DNA of 12,977 nucleotides from Candidatus Methanomethylophilaceae archaeon (GTDB lineage: Archaea > Thermoplasmatota > Thermoplasmata > Methanomassiliicoccales > Methanomethylophilaceae). Below are positions 1-5,830 of the stretch, one piece after another (position 1 is the stretch's first letter; every line of letters begins with the position of its first letter). The translations under genes and the position numbers were made by a program. The stretch covers positions 1-12,977 of the forward strand of contig WOYN01000019.1 of assembly GCA_011620825.1 (NCBI GenBank), read 5' to 3'. The notes under the pieces are model-generated. The model was not told the DNA's origin, made no database searches, and worked only from the letters and a program-made list of their open reading frames with translations.

Positions 1-584
1 CCGTCCTCGTAGGCGGCCCTGAGGTCCATTCCTACGGTCATCGGAAGTATTCCGAGCTTGGGTAGCATGTTTGCGACCGGTACGGAGATCGGCTCTCCTT
101 TCTTAACGACGGTCGTTTCCTTCTTGATCACTATTTTTCCCGCTTCGATGGATGCGGGAAGGCCTATCTTCTGAAGTTCTCCGATGATCGGACCGGGGCC
201 GAACGGAGTGGGCCCCTTGGGGACCACTATGTCGATCGGCGCATCCTGTCCCGCTTTCGCGGGTGCGGGAGTCATGGTCGCGTCAAGCTGTTTGAACAGC
301 TTGAACGGATCCTTGTCCGTGGCTATTAAAGCGCACTGACCGTAGATCGCGTCCTTGAGCCCTTCCAGCCCGGGTCTCTGCTTCGCAGCCTCTTCGATGA
401 CCAACAGCATAAGCTTGTTCTTGGTCATCTTGAGGTACGCGTGACCCCTGAGCTGGGCCCTCATGCCCTGGATCTGCTGCCCTGCGATACCATGTACGTC
501 GACAACCGCGACGACCGGGTACTCGAGCAAGCTTTCCACGAGCGTGTTCACCAGATCCTTCTTCCATGCTGCGACGTGTGCCAT
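1..584 (-). CDS. rpl10: Ribosomal protein L10/P0 (uL10), N-terminal 194 residues; runs off left edge
   Basis: This is the stalk-base protein of the large ribosomal subunit, which binds 23S rRNA together with L11 and carries the L12 dimers that recruit translation GTPases. The visible frame starts MAHVAAWKKDLVNTL and continues with typical L10 features: a globular rRNA-binding N-terminal domain (KMTKNKLMLL near residues 52-61) and the central proline-rich segment around PKGPTPFGPGPIIGEL (about 122-137). The archaeal P0-type second domain begins after this and the C-terminus lies outside the window. The ATG at 584-582 has a strong Shine-Dalgarno GGAGGT five bases upstream. The rpl1 stop codon abuts that site, so the two genes should be translationally coupled. 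It is the last visible gene of the cluster; rpl12 is expected next, beyond the edge. Identity is secure. Confidence 0.96.
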   Translation of the reverse strand, partial: MAHVAAWKKDLVNTLVESLLEYPVVAVVDVHGIAGQQIQGMRAQLRGHAYLKMTKNKLMLLVIEEAAKQRPGLEGLKDAIYGQCALIATDKDPFKLFKQLDATMTPAPAKAGQDAPIDIVVPKGPTPFGPGPIIGELQKIGLPASIEAGKIVIKKETTVVKKGEPISVPVANMLPKLGILPMTVGMDLRAAYED

Positions 585-595
585 CTTAGACCTCC

Positions 596-1234
596 TCACA
601 TCACCTTCTCCGACGGTCCCATTGAAGTCTTTACGTAGGCTGACGCGATGTTGTGCCTGCCTTTCTCAAGGCGGCCCTCGACACGTCCCAGGATGACGTC
701 GATGTTATCGGCGATCTCCTGTGCCTTCATATCGACCGTTCCAACGGGCACGTGGAAGGTCTTTCTGTCTCTCGTTCTGATGGTCGCAGTCCTGCGGAGC
801 TGGTCGATCATCGCGGACGGGTCTGCACCCGGCGCGATGGGCTTCGGCATCTTTCCGCGCGGGCCGAGAACGGTACCCAGTCTCTTACCGACGACCGCCA
901 TCAACGGCGCTTCGGCGATGAAATAATCGATACTGTTCGCGACCTTCTTGGCCTGCTTCTTGTCGTCTGCGAGGGCCCCGAGTTCGTCGGGGCTGATCAC
1001 AAGATCGGCAACGTCTTTGGCTTTCAAGGCTAGTTCGCCGCCACCAATAACACAGATCTTGAGAATTCTGCCGCGGCCGGCCGGGAGGACGATGTCCTCC
1101 TGGATACGGTTCTTCGGAATAGAAAGGTCAATATCTCTGAGATTGATGGCCAACTCAACCGTTTCGACAAAATTGCGCTTCTTTGCACTCTCGAGTGCCT
1201 TCTGCACAGCTGTTACGGTTGGTTTTTCTGCCAA
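596..1234 (-). CDS. rpl1: Ribosomal protein L1 (uL1)
   Basis: L1 forms the L1 stalk that helps release deacylated tRNA from the ribosomal E site. In several archaea it also represses its own mRNA. The 212-residue length is normal. The hallmark segment VVGKRLGTVLGPRGKMPKP (about residues 114-132) is present, as is the C-terminal FHVPVGTVDMKAQEIADNI region. The start is an unusual TTG (1234-1232) preceded by GAGGAGGAA at the right spacing; no in-frame ATG or GTG lies nearby. The stop is 11 bases before rpl10. The gene follows an inserted flippase gene but has its own TATA box at 1304-1311, so rpl1-rpl10 can be transcribed independently of the secE-spt5-rpl11 part. Identity is secure and the start is well supported. 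Confidence 0.96.
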   Translation of the reverse strand: MAEKPTVTAVQKALESAKKRNFVETVELAINLRDIDLSIPKNRIQEDIVLPAGRGRILKICVIGGGELALKAKDVADLVISPDELGALADDKKQAKKVANSIDYFIAEAPLMAVVGKRLGTVLGPRGKMPKPIAPGADPSAMIDQLRRTATIRTRDRKTFHVPVGTVDMKAQEIADNIDVILGRVEGRLEKGRHNIASAYVKTSMGPSEKVM

Positions 1235-1280
1235 TACAATTCCTCCTCGTAGTGATAGCGGGCTGGTGCCCTCCTACAAG

Positions 1281-1296
1281 CAGATTGGCTAATCTG
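1281..1296. repeat. Inverted repeat at the predicted rpl1 start site
   Basis: CAGATT-GGCT-AATCTG is a perfect 6-4-6 inverted repeat over the expected transcription start of rpl1. It could be an operator or the first hairpin of the leader. A second small stem-loop, GGGC-N4-GCCC, lies at 1260-1271. Archaeal L1 is known to bind its own mRNA in some lineages, but I cannot match these hairpins to the L1-binding motif. Confidence 0.4.
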
Positions 1297-1303
1297 TGAC
1301 CTG

Positions 1304-1311
1304 TATATAAG
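1304..1311 (-). promoter_or_regulatory. Predicted TATA box for rpl1-rpl10
   Basis: On the minus strand CTTATATA follows a purine-rich AAGAAAAC that could be the BRE. A start site about 26 bases on falls near 1281, giving a leader of roughly 47 bases that contains two small stem-loops and the Shine-Dalgarno sequence. Confidence 0.6.
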
Positions 1312-1322
1312 TTTTCTTGATG

Positions 1323-2810
1323 TCAGCGCAATTCGTCGTCCAAACTGTCCTTGATACGCCTGGGATTCACAGCGTTCATGAAGAAGGCGATGTCGGACCT
1401 CAGCAGTTCCCGCAGCGCCACCAGGGCCAGGATGTAAACGCCCAGCCCCAGCAGCGATACCGCCGCGACCTCGATGACCCCGGATATCTCGAACATGCGG
1501 TCGACGATCACCAGCAGCACCGCCGTCACCGCAAGCGACAGAAGATGCTTCCACAGGTTATTGTACGGCCTTATGCCGACCGCGCGCCTCACATAGTACA
1601 TTAGGGTCACTGTGAATATTATATATCCGACGCTCAGGGATATCGCGGCGCCCACGCCGTACAGCCCGTCCCACGGCAGTATGCCGGTGTCCGGGATCAG
1701 CAAAACGAACATCGATGCTACGACCACGGCGTATATCATCGTCGCCTTGGTGTACAGCGACGCCTTGTTGGAGGCATAAAGGACCTGGGACAACGTTCCC
1801 GTCAGAACCCTCAGCGTCATCATTACCGATAATATGGAAAGGATCACGCCCGCCTTGGCATATCCGGCACCGAAAAGTACGGCTCCGATATCCTTCCCGA
1901 AAACCAAAAAGACGGCCATCACCGGGAAGAGGAACATCATGAGGTACTTCTGGGACATCCATATCAGGCCCTCGGCCTTGGACGGGTTCCTGACCGTCTC
2001 GGGTTTGGACAGCTGCGGAAGGATGACGTTATTCAGAGAACCTCCGAGGGATATGAAAACGAAAACGACCCCCATCGCTGCAGTGTAATACCCTACTTCC
2101 AGGGTGTTGCCCGACAGTCCGATCATCACCTTGTCCACGAAATCCAGGACCGTCAGGAACAGCGAAGAGATGATAAGCGGCATCGCGAAACCGAGATATT
2201 CGCGGAACATCGACGGGCGGACCAGGCGTATCTTCTGGTTCCTGGCCAGCAGCAGCGCCATGGATGCGGACGCCAGTATGCCGATGACGTATGCCGAGCT
2301 GAGCACGGTTGCGGACACCTGCATAAGTGCCAGCGTTATCAGGATTATGGACCTGGTTATCGCGTCGACCATGCTTACTATCGAGCTTTTCCCGCTCTCG
2401 AGACGCGCATCGAAGGTGGCCGTCAGGGTGTTCTGGATGTCCCAGACCGCATAGTACGCGACGAAGAGCAGCACCACGGTCGCCATATCTGTGCCGATCG
2501 TTCCGTTGCGTATGCCCAGAGCAAGAGAGATGATGGTGACGGCCACCATCAGGGATGTGAGCGAAACGCGTATAGCCAGATATGTAGAGAAGCACTTGTC
2601 CTGGCTCCTGCCCGAAGCGATGAAACGTATGTGTGCGGTCTCGAATCCCAGACCGACGACCGCGTTGAACATGGCGACGAACGCCCATCCCCACATCATG
2701 GCCCCGTATTCGAGGCCCACGTAGCGGGTCATGACCATCAGGGACAGGAAGGAAGCAACGGCGGAAACGACGTTGGAAACGACCTTCATCATGTATTTAT
2801 GGACAAGCAC
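1323..2810 (-). CDS. Polysaccharide flippase-type membrane protein (Wzx/MATE-like)
   Basis: This is a 495-residue, very hydrophobic protein with about 12 to 14 predicted membrane helices. Its short charged loops and family-like segments (start KVVSNVVSAVASFLSLMVMTRYVG; middle FAMPLIISSLFLTVLDFVDKVMIG) fit the polysaccharide-biosynthesis / oligosaccharide flippase branch of the MOP exporter superfamily. Such proteins move lipid-linked glycans across the cytoplasmic membrane for surface glycoconjugates. The substrate cannot be read from sequence. The start is a GTG (2810-2808) behind a GGAGGCGGAG stretch; internal Met codons at residues 7-8 are alternatives. It lies inside the ribosomal cluster between rpl11 (53 bases upstream) and rpl1 (88 bases downstream), where this class is not expected. 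No TATA box is evident before it, so it may depend on read-through from rpl11. By eye, composition does not differ sharply from its neighbours. Confidence 0.82.
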   Translation of the reverse strand: MLVHKYMMKVVSNVVSAVASFLSLMVMTRYVGLEYGAMMWGWAFVAMFNAVVGLGFETAHIRFIASGRSQDKCFSTYLAIRVSLTSLMVAVTIISLALGIRNGTIGTDMATVVLLFVAYYAVWDIQNTLTATFDARLESGKSSIVSMVDAITRSIILITLALMQVSATVLSSAYVIGILASASMALLLARNQKIRLVRPSMFREYLGFAMPLIISSLFLTVLDFVDKVMIGLSGNTLEVGYYTAAMGVVFVFISLGGSLNNVILPQLSKPETVRNPSKAEGLIWMSQKYLMMFLFPVMAVFLVFGKDIGAVLFGAGYAKAGVILSILSVMMTLRVLTGTLSQVLYASNKASLYTKATMIYAVVVASMFVLLIPDTGILPWDGLYGVGAAISLSVGYIIFTVTLMYYVRRAVGIRPYNNLWKHLLSLAVTAVLLVIVDRMFEISGVIEVAAVSLLGLGVYILALVALRELLRSDIAFFMNAVNPRRIKDSLDDELR

Positions 2811-2835
2811 GGCTCCGCCTCCGCAGGTTGAATGG

Positions 2836-2855
2836 AAGGGGGCATGGCCCCCCTT
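2836..2855 (-). terminator. GC-rich hairpin after rpl11 (possible attenuator)
   Basis: AAGGGGG-N6-CCCCCTT forms a 7-bp, mostly G-C stem eight bases beyond the rpl11 stop and upstream of the flippase start. No real U-tract follows on the minus strand, so it may slow or process the transcript, or protect an mRNA end, rather than terminate fully. Confidence 0.4.
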
Positions 2856-2863
2856 TATGGTTT

Positions 2864-3334
2864 TCAGAACTTGTCGTTGTAAAGGCCTGCCTTAACGTCC
2901 TTCTGGAACGTCTTGGGGTCCTTCCCATCGATGGTTACGCCGACGGAGACGCAGTTTCCTGCGACCTCGAGGACGCGGGCCTTTTGGTCCGCGCCGAGCA
3001 GGTCGTCCTGTTTCATGTCGGCGATCTTCTTCGCCTGGTCGAGAGTGAGGTTGCCCACTTTCTCCGCTTTGGCGTTGTGCGCTCCGCTTGCGACGCCCAG
3101 TTCTGATTTGATCAGAGCGGACATCGGCGGGGTTCCGACCTTGATGTCGAACGATTTGTCGTTGTTGATCAATATCTTGACCGGGACCTTCATTCCCGAG
3201 AAAGCCTTTGTTTTTTCGTTGATTTTCGCGATAACCTGGCTGATGTTCACTCCTTTCGGTCCCAGAGCGGGTCCGAGCGGAGGCCCTGCGGAGGCCCTGC
3301 CCCCGTCAACCAATGCCTCAACAGTATCTACCAT
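2864..3334 (-). CDS. rpl11: Ribosomal protein L11 (uL11)
   Basis: L11 binds the GTPase-associated region of 23S rRNA beside L10 and contacts elongation factors. The 156-residue product matches the archaeal length. It has the N-terminal proline-rich motif PPLGPALGPKGVNISQ (about residues 18-33) and the C-terminal rRNA-binding domain with TPPMSALIKSELGV (about 68-81). The ATG at 3334 follows GGAGAGATGA. The spt5 stop lies only three bases upstream, so it is cotranscribed and probably coupled with spt5. In most archaea rpl1 would follow directly; here a stem-loop and a flippase gene intervene. Identity is secure. Confidence 0.96.
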   Translation of the reverse strand: MVDTVEALVDGGRASAGPPLGPALGPKGVNISQVIAKINEKTKAFSGMKVPVKILINNDKSFDIKVGTPPMSALIKSELGVASGAHNAKAEKVGNLTLDQAKKIADMKQDDLLGADQKARVLEVAGNCVSVGVTIDGKDPKTFQKDVKAGLYNDKF

Positions 3335-3337
3335 TGT

Positions 3338-4165
3338 TCATCTCTCCTTGTCTATGACTCTAACGCTGTCGCCTTTCACCGTCACGGGGATCGGGACCAT
3401 GGCCTCGATCAGCTCGACGGTGATCTCTTCTTTGCCTTCATCTATATGCTGTACCCTTGCCTTCTCGCCCTTGAACGGTCCGTTGACCAGTTCGACGATG
3501 TCGCCCTCGGTGATGCCGACGACCGCCGACACGGGCGTGAGATAGTGGTCTATCTCTTCCAAAGACGTCTCTCCGGGAATGAACGAGTACGCCTTCCTGA
3601 TGTCCCTTATCTTCTCGCGGAGACGGTCGGTGTTCATGCCTTCCACGAACACGTATCCCCTGAGGGCCGCCGGGCTCAGTATTGCGTATATGTCCTTCTC
3701 GCCCAGGTTCGCCTTGGCCGCCAGACTGTCGGCGGCAGATCTCTCCTGGTCCATCTGTGTCTTGAGTATCATCACCGACTGTATCGCAGAAGCGTTGAAC
3801 TCCATCGAGTCCTTGGCTCCTCCGCATTCGGCTTTGACGGTGATCGCGACCTCGTCGCCGTATCTGGCTCCCTTGGGGCACTCTGTCTGAAGAACCAGCT
3901 CTTTGTCCTTTTGTCCGGGGATATCTACGGTTATATCGTTGCGGCTGCGATAGCTGCTCCAGAGTTCCGCGCCCGTAGAATCCGTGACCGTAATGACCCA
4001 GTCGGGCGCCGTCTCGGCGTCGGGACCCGTGATCTCGGAGAACGTTAGCTTCGCCTCCGACGCCCCGCCCGACAGCGAGAACCGCCAGCTGACGGTCTCG
4101 CCTGCACGGGCCTTCTTTGCATCGCTCACACCGGAAAGGCATGGGCCTGAGTACTGATCTGACAT
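3338..4165 (-). CDS. spt5: Transcription elongation factor Spt5/NusG with extra N-terminal beta-rich domain
   Basis: Spt5 pairs with Spt4 and clamps RNA polymerase for processive elongation and transcription-translation coupling. Two canonical domains are visible in the second half: an NGN domain at about residues 129-212 (SVMILKTQ start, AILSPAALRGYVFVEG core) and a KOW domain at about 214-275 (GDIVELVNGPFKGEKARV). Archaeal Spt5 usually measures about 150 residues; this one has 275. The first 126 or so residues are an added module of alternating hydrophobic and polar strands (ETVSWRFSL, PDWVITVTD, KELVLQTECP, DEVAITVKAECGG) that looks like an immunoglobulin-like beta-sandwich. It has no signal peptide or membrane helix. 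The start chosen is ATG 4165 (MSDQYSG) because GGGGAA precedes it and it lies 17 bases after the secE stop; the longer frame from 4216 overlaps secE. The NGN/KOW identity is secure; the fold of the extension is inferred. Confidence 0.92.
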   Translation of the reverse strand: MSDQYSGPCLSGVSDAKKARAGETVSWRFSLSGGASEAKLTFSEITGPDAETAPDWVITVTDSTGAELWSSYRSRNDITVDIPGQKDKELVLQTECPKGARYGDEVAITVKAECGGAKDSMEFNASAIQSVMILKTQMDQERSAADSLAAKANLGEKDIYAILSPAALRGYVFVEGMNTDRLREKIRDIRKAYSFIPGETSLEEIDHYLTPVSAVVGITEGDIVELVNGPFKGEKARVQHIDEGKEEITVELIEAMVPIPVTVKGDSVRVIDKER

Positions 4166-4182
4166 TGTTATTCCCCTATTTT

Positions 4183-4398
4183 TCAGAAATATGACGGAAG
4201 ATACGTCATGAGCCACATTGTTGCGAACCCGACGGCTCCCAGGAGGACGATCCCCAGCGCTGTTATCCCCACGGTCTTCCTGTATTCGTCCCGGGAGGGC
4301 GTGCGGGCCATCTTCATTATCCTGGAGTATCTGCTGAACCCCAGCCCGGACTGCCTGTTCTCCTGTCCATCGTCGGCCGGGGCGGTATCATCGGTCAT
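4183..4398 (-). CDS. secE: Preprotein translocase subunit SecE (Sec61 gamma)
   Basis: This small clamp subunit of the SecYEG/Sec61 channel stabilises SecY in the membrane. The 71-residue protein has a polar acidic N-terminus (MTDDTAPADD), then an amphipathic basic stretch SRYSRIMKMARTPSRDEYRKTV typical of SecE/Sec61 gamma, and a single C-terminal membrane helix at about residues 46-66 (GITALGIVLLGAVGFATMWL). The ATG at 4398 is preferred because AAGAAGGAAGGA lies just before it; a longer reading from TTG 4467 would start almost at the predicted transcription start and adds no family-like sequence. It is first in the secE-spt5-rpl11 operon, the usual archaeal order. A GC-rich leader hairpin sits directly upstream of the ribosome-binding site. 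Confidence 0.93.
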   Translation of the reverse strand: MTDDTAPADDGQENRQSGLGFSRYSRIMKMARTPSRDEYRKTVGITALGIVLLGAVGFATMWLMTYLPSYF

Positions 4399-4412
4399 GT
4401 TCCTTCCTTCTT

Positions 4413-4429
4413 CCGCCCTCCGCGGGCGG
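4413..4429 (-). promoter_or_regulatory. Stem-loop in the secE leader, next to the Shine-Dalgarno
   Basis: CCGCCC-N5-GGGCGG forms a 6-bp all-GC stem whose end touches the AAGAAGGAAGG ribosome-binding site of secE. It could modulate translation initiation of the secE-spt5-rpl11 mRNA. No known ligand-binding or protein-binding consensus was recognised. Confidence 0.4.
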
Positions 4430-4493
4430 CGGACACTTTGCTCGCTATCGCTGAAGATAACAACCAAAGATATGCCTTAAAGAAAGGTTGCTA

Positions 4494-4501
4494 CTATAAA
4501 C
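4494..4501 (-). promoter_or_regulatory. Predicted TATA box for secE-spt5-rpl11
   Basis: On the minus strand GTTTATAG follows CGAAAC, a fair BRE. The expected start near 4471 gives a leader of about 73 bases, which includes the GC-rich stem-loop. Confidence 0.6.
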
Positions 4502-4519
4502 GTTTCGGTCGCTTTCGGG

Positions 4520-4551
4520 CGGATGCAAAGCAAAAAGATTGCACGGATACA
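4520..4551. repeat. Repeats between divergent promoters (possible regulator site)
   Basis: CGGATGCA (4520-4527) and CGGATACA (4544-4551) are near-identical direct copies 24 bases apart. Between them TGCAA-N10-TTGCA (4524-4543) is an inverted repeat. They lie between the minus-strand TATA box at 4494 and the plus-strand TATA box at 4563, the place expected for a regulator acting on one or both transcripts. This is pattern evidence only. Confidence 0.3.
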
Positions 4552-4562
4552 TCCGACATGGA

Positions 4563-4570
4563 TTTATAGT
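4563..4570 (+). promoter_or_regulatory. Predicted TATA box for the 54-residue gene and UPF0147
   Basis: TTTATAGT at this spacing predicts a start near 4593, a leader of only about 15 bases that begins at the AGAGGTG ribosome-binding site (4594-4600). Confidence 0.5.
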
Positions 4571-4607
4571 GGCTCTATGTTCGGGTTTCATCCAGAGGTG
4601 TTGACTA

Positions 4608-4772
4608 ATGGAAGAAGAACTGTGTAACGTAGTGTTCGTCAAGGAGAACAACGATTTTGTCGCCAGGATCCAGAGCGATCTCGGCGGGCTCAGAGAGTAC
4701 AAGGCGCCCAGCTTTGAAGAGGTCCTCGAGCAGGTCGTCATAGATCTCCAGGAAGAATTCGAATCCTTCTGA
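4608..4772 (+). CDS. Small acidic protein of unknown function
   Basis: I do not recognise this 54-residue protein. It begins MEEELCNVVFVKENNDFVAR and ends in a glutamate-rich stretch (FEEVLEQVVIDLQEEF, about residues 36-51) likely to form an amphipathic helix. The first half could form two or three beta strands. It contains one cysteine (residue 6), no membrane helix and no signal peptide. Reality of the gene is supported by AGAGGTG seven bases before the ATG, a TATA box at the right distance, and a UPF0147 gene starting 17 bases after its stop with its own strong ribosome-binding site. The pair is probably one short operon, divergent from secE-spt5-rpl11. Function is unknown. Confidence 0.75.
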   Translation: MEEELCNVVFVKENNDFVARIQSDLGGLREYKAPSFEEVLEQVVIDLQEEFESF

Positions 4773-4789
4773 AATCAGGGGTGACATTT

Positions 4790-5050
4790 ATGTCTAGCAA
4801 AATAAAAAACATAACAGACGTGCTGGACTTCTTGGCCAGCGATGATTCAATCCCCAAGAACATCAGGAGGGGTGCTTCGGATGCGAAGACCAGGCTCCTG
4901 GATGAAAAGGACGCCATGGACGTGCGCGCGACGAGCGCGATGATGATCCTTGACGACCTGGCAAACGATAACAACACTCCCCTCCACGCAAGGACCCTCA
5001 TATGGAAGGCGACCAGCGAGCTCGAGGGTCTTGCGGCCGGATCGAGATAA
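4790..5050 (+). CDS. UPF0147 family protein
   Basis: This 86-residue protein matches the archaeal UPF0147 family, small all-helical soluble proteins of unassigned role. Family-like segments include the N-terminal helix with VLDFLASDDSIPKNIRRGA (about residues 11-29) and the C-terminal half with ILDDLANDNNTPLHARTLIW (about 49-68). These are two related helical modules, each holding a short Asp/Asn-rich turn followed by P and an R-containing helix, which suggests an internal duplication. The ATG at 4790 is fixed by AGGGGTGA at 4777-4784; the GTG at 4781 lies inside that site. It follows the 54-residue gene and converges with guaAA, the stops being only nine bases apart. Family assignment is good; function is unknown. 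Confidence 0.88.
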   Translation: MSSKIKNITDVLDFLASDDSIPKNIRRGASDAKTRLLDEKDAMDVRATSAMMILDDLANDNNTPLHARTLIWKATSELEGLAAGSR

Positions 5051-5059
5051 AAAAGAAAT

Positions 5060-5632
5060 TTATCCATTCCTGTGACGGGAAGCTATCTCGAGGAAATTAC
5101 GGAACATTTCAGGACCGTACTGCGTGTTCTCCACCTCCGGATGGAACTGGACCCCGAATATAGGGCGGTCCCTGCACCTTACGGCCTCTGCTTTGCAACG
5201 TACCGATGATGCCGTTACGTCGAAACCGTCCGGCACCGTTTTTACTTCATCGTTATGGGACGCCCATACCTCGATCGCGTCGGGCATTCCCTTGAAGATA
5301 TCGTCGTGCGACGTTATGGTGAGCTCCACGGCGCCGTATTCCGGGTCGTCCCCCGGCCCCAGCGTTCCGCCGAAATGCTCGGACAGGAACTGCATGCCGG
5401 CGCAGATACCGAAAATAGGCACGTCCATTTCAAGATAATCGGAGTTCCTTCCCATCCTCCCCGCGTCGCTGGCGACGCTGGGCGCACCGCCCGAGAGTAC
5501 CAGCGCGTCCGCGTCGGCAAGATCTCCGGGAGGCGTATCGTTCCTGACGATCCTGGCGTCGGCCATGTCCCTGAGGACGCGCCACTCCCGATGGGTCCAC
5601 TGACCGCCGTTGTCTATGATATAGACCTTCAC
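5060..5632 (-). CDS. guaAA: GMP synthase [glutamine-hydrolysing] subunit A (glutaminase)
   Basis: This is the class I glutamine amidotransferase half of the two-subunit archaeal GMP synthetase. It hydrolyses glutamine and passes ammonia to subunit B, which converts XMP to GMP. The 190-residue product is a stand-alone GATase domain with the complete triad: nucleophile Cys77 (GICAGMQ), His164 and Glu166 (VQFHPEVE). Oxyanion-loop LSGGAPS is at about 46-52 and family SHNDEV at 125-130. The start is a GTG (5632-5630). A TATA box 26 bases upstream predicts a transcript beginning at or near this codon, so the mRNA is probably leaderless. Subunit B is encoded upstream on the same strand but 198 bases away with its own start. 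A T-rich stretch (about 5049-5059, minus strand) follows the stop and may terminate it. Confidence 0.94.
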   Translation of the reverse strand: MKVYIIDNGGQWTHREWRVLRDMADARIVRNDTPPGDLADADALVLSGGAPSVASDAGRMGRNSDYLEMDVPIFGICAGMQFLSEHFGGTLGPGDDPEYGAVELTITSHDDIFKGMPDAIEVWASHNDEVKTVPDGFDVTASSVRCKAEAVRCRDRPIFGVQFHPEVENTQYGPEMFRNFLEIASRHRNG

Positions 5633-5654
5633 GGAGACCTATCCGTGGATATCG

Positions 5655-5662
5655 TATAAAAA
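5655..5662 (-). promoter_or_regulatory. Predicted TATA box for guaAA (leaderless start)
   Basis: Minus-strand TTTTTATA is centred about 26 bases before the GTG start, so transcription should begin at the start codon. Confidence 0.6.
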
Positions 5663-5701
5663 TCCATACTCGGAAGTTCCCTGCACGGGCCGGCCGCGTC
5701 C

Positions 5702-5740
5702 TTCCGCGAAGTTTCCACATCCCTATCGGACTCCGCGGAA
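5702..5740. repeat. Long imperfect stem-loop between guaAB and guaAA
   Basis: TTCCGCG (5702-5708) and CGCGGAA (5734-5740) pair perfectly. Inside, AGT and CC pair with ACT and GG around a small bulge, so the stem extends toward a loop of about 11 bases. It lies upstream of the predicted guaAA promoter, in the trailer of guaAB. It could be a 3' processing or termination structure, or a protein-binding site. Otherwise the 198-base gap shows a T-rich minus-strand tract near 5784-5798 that may end the guaAB transcript. Confidence 0.4.
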
Positions 5741-5830
5741 CCTGCCGCTGGACCTTGCCGTGCACGATTCCTCCGGATTACGAAAGAAATATGACTGTCG
5801 GACGCTCCCGTTCCCGTAAAGGACGGCCGT

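Noticed and set aside
283..567. 94-residue minus-strand frame
   Set aside because: It lies out of frame within rpl10.
4183..4467. Longer SecE start at TTG 4467
   Set aside because: The start would fall at the predicted transcription start without a ribosome-binding site, while ATG 4398 has AAGGAAGG just upstream.
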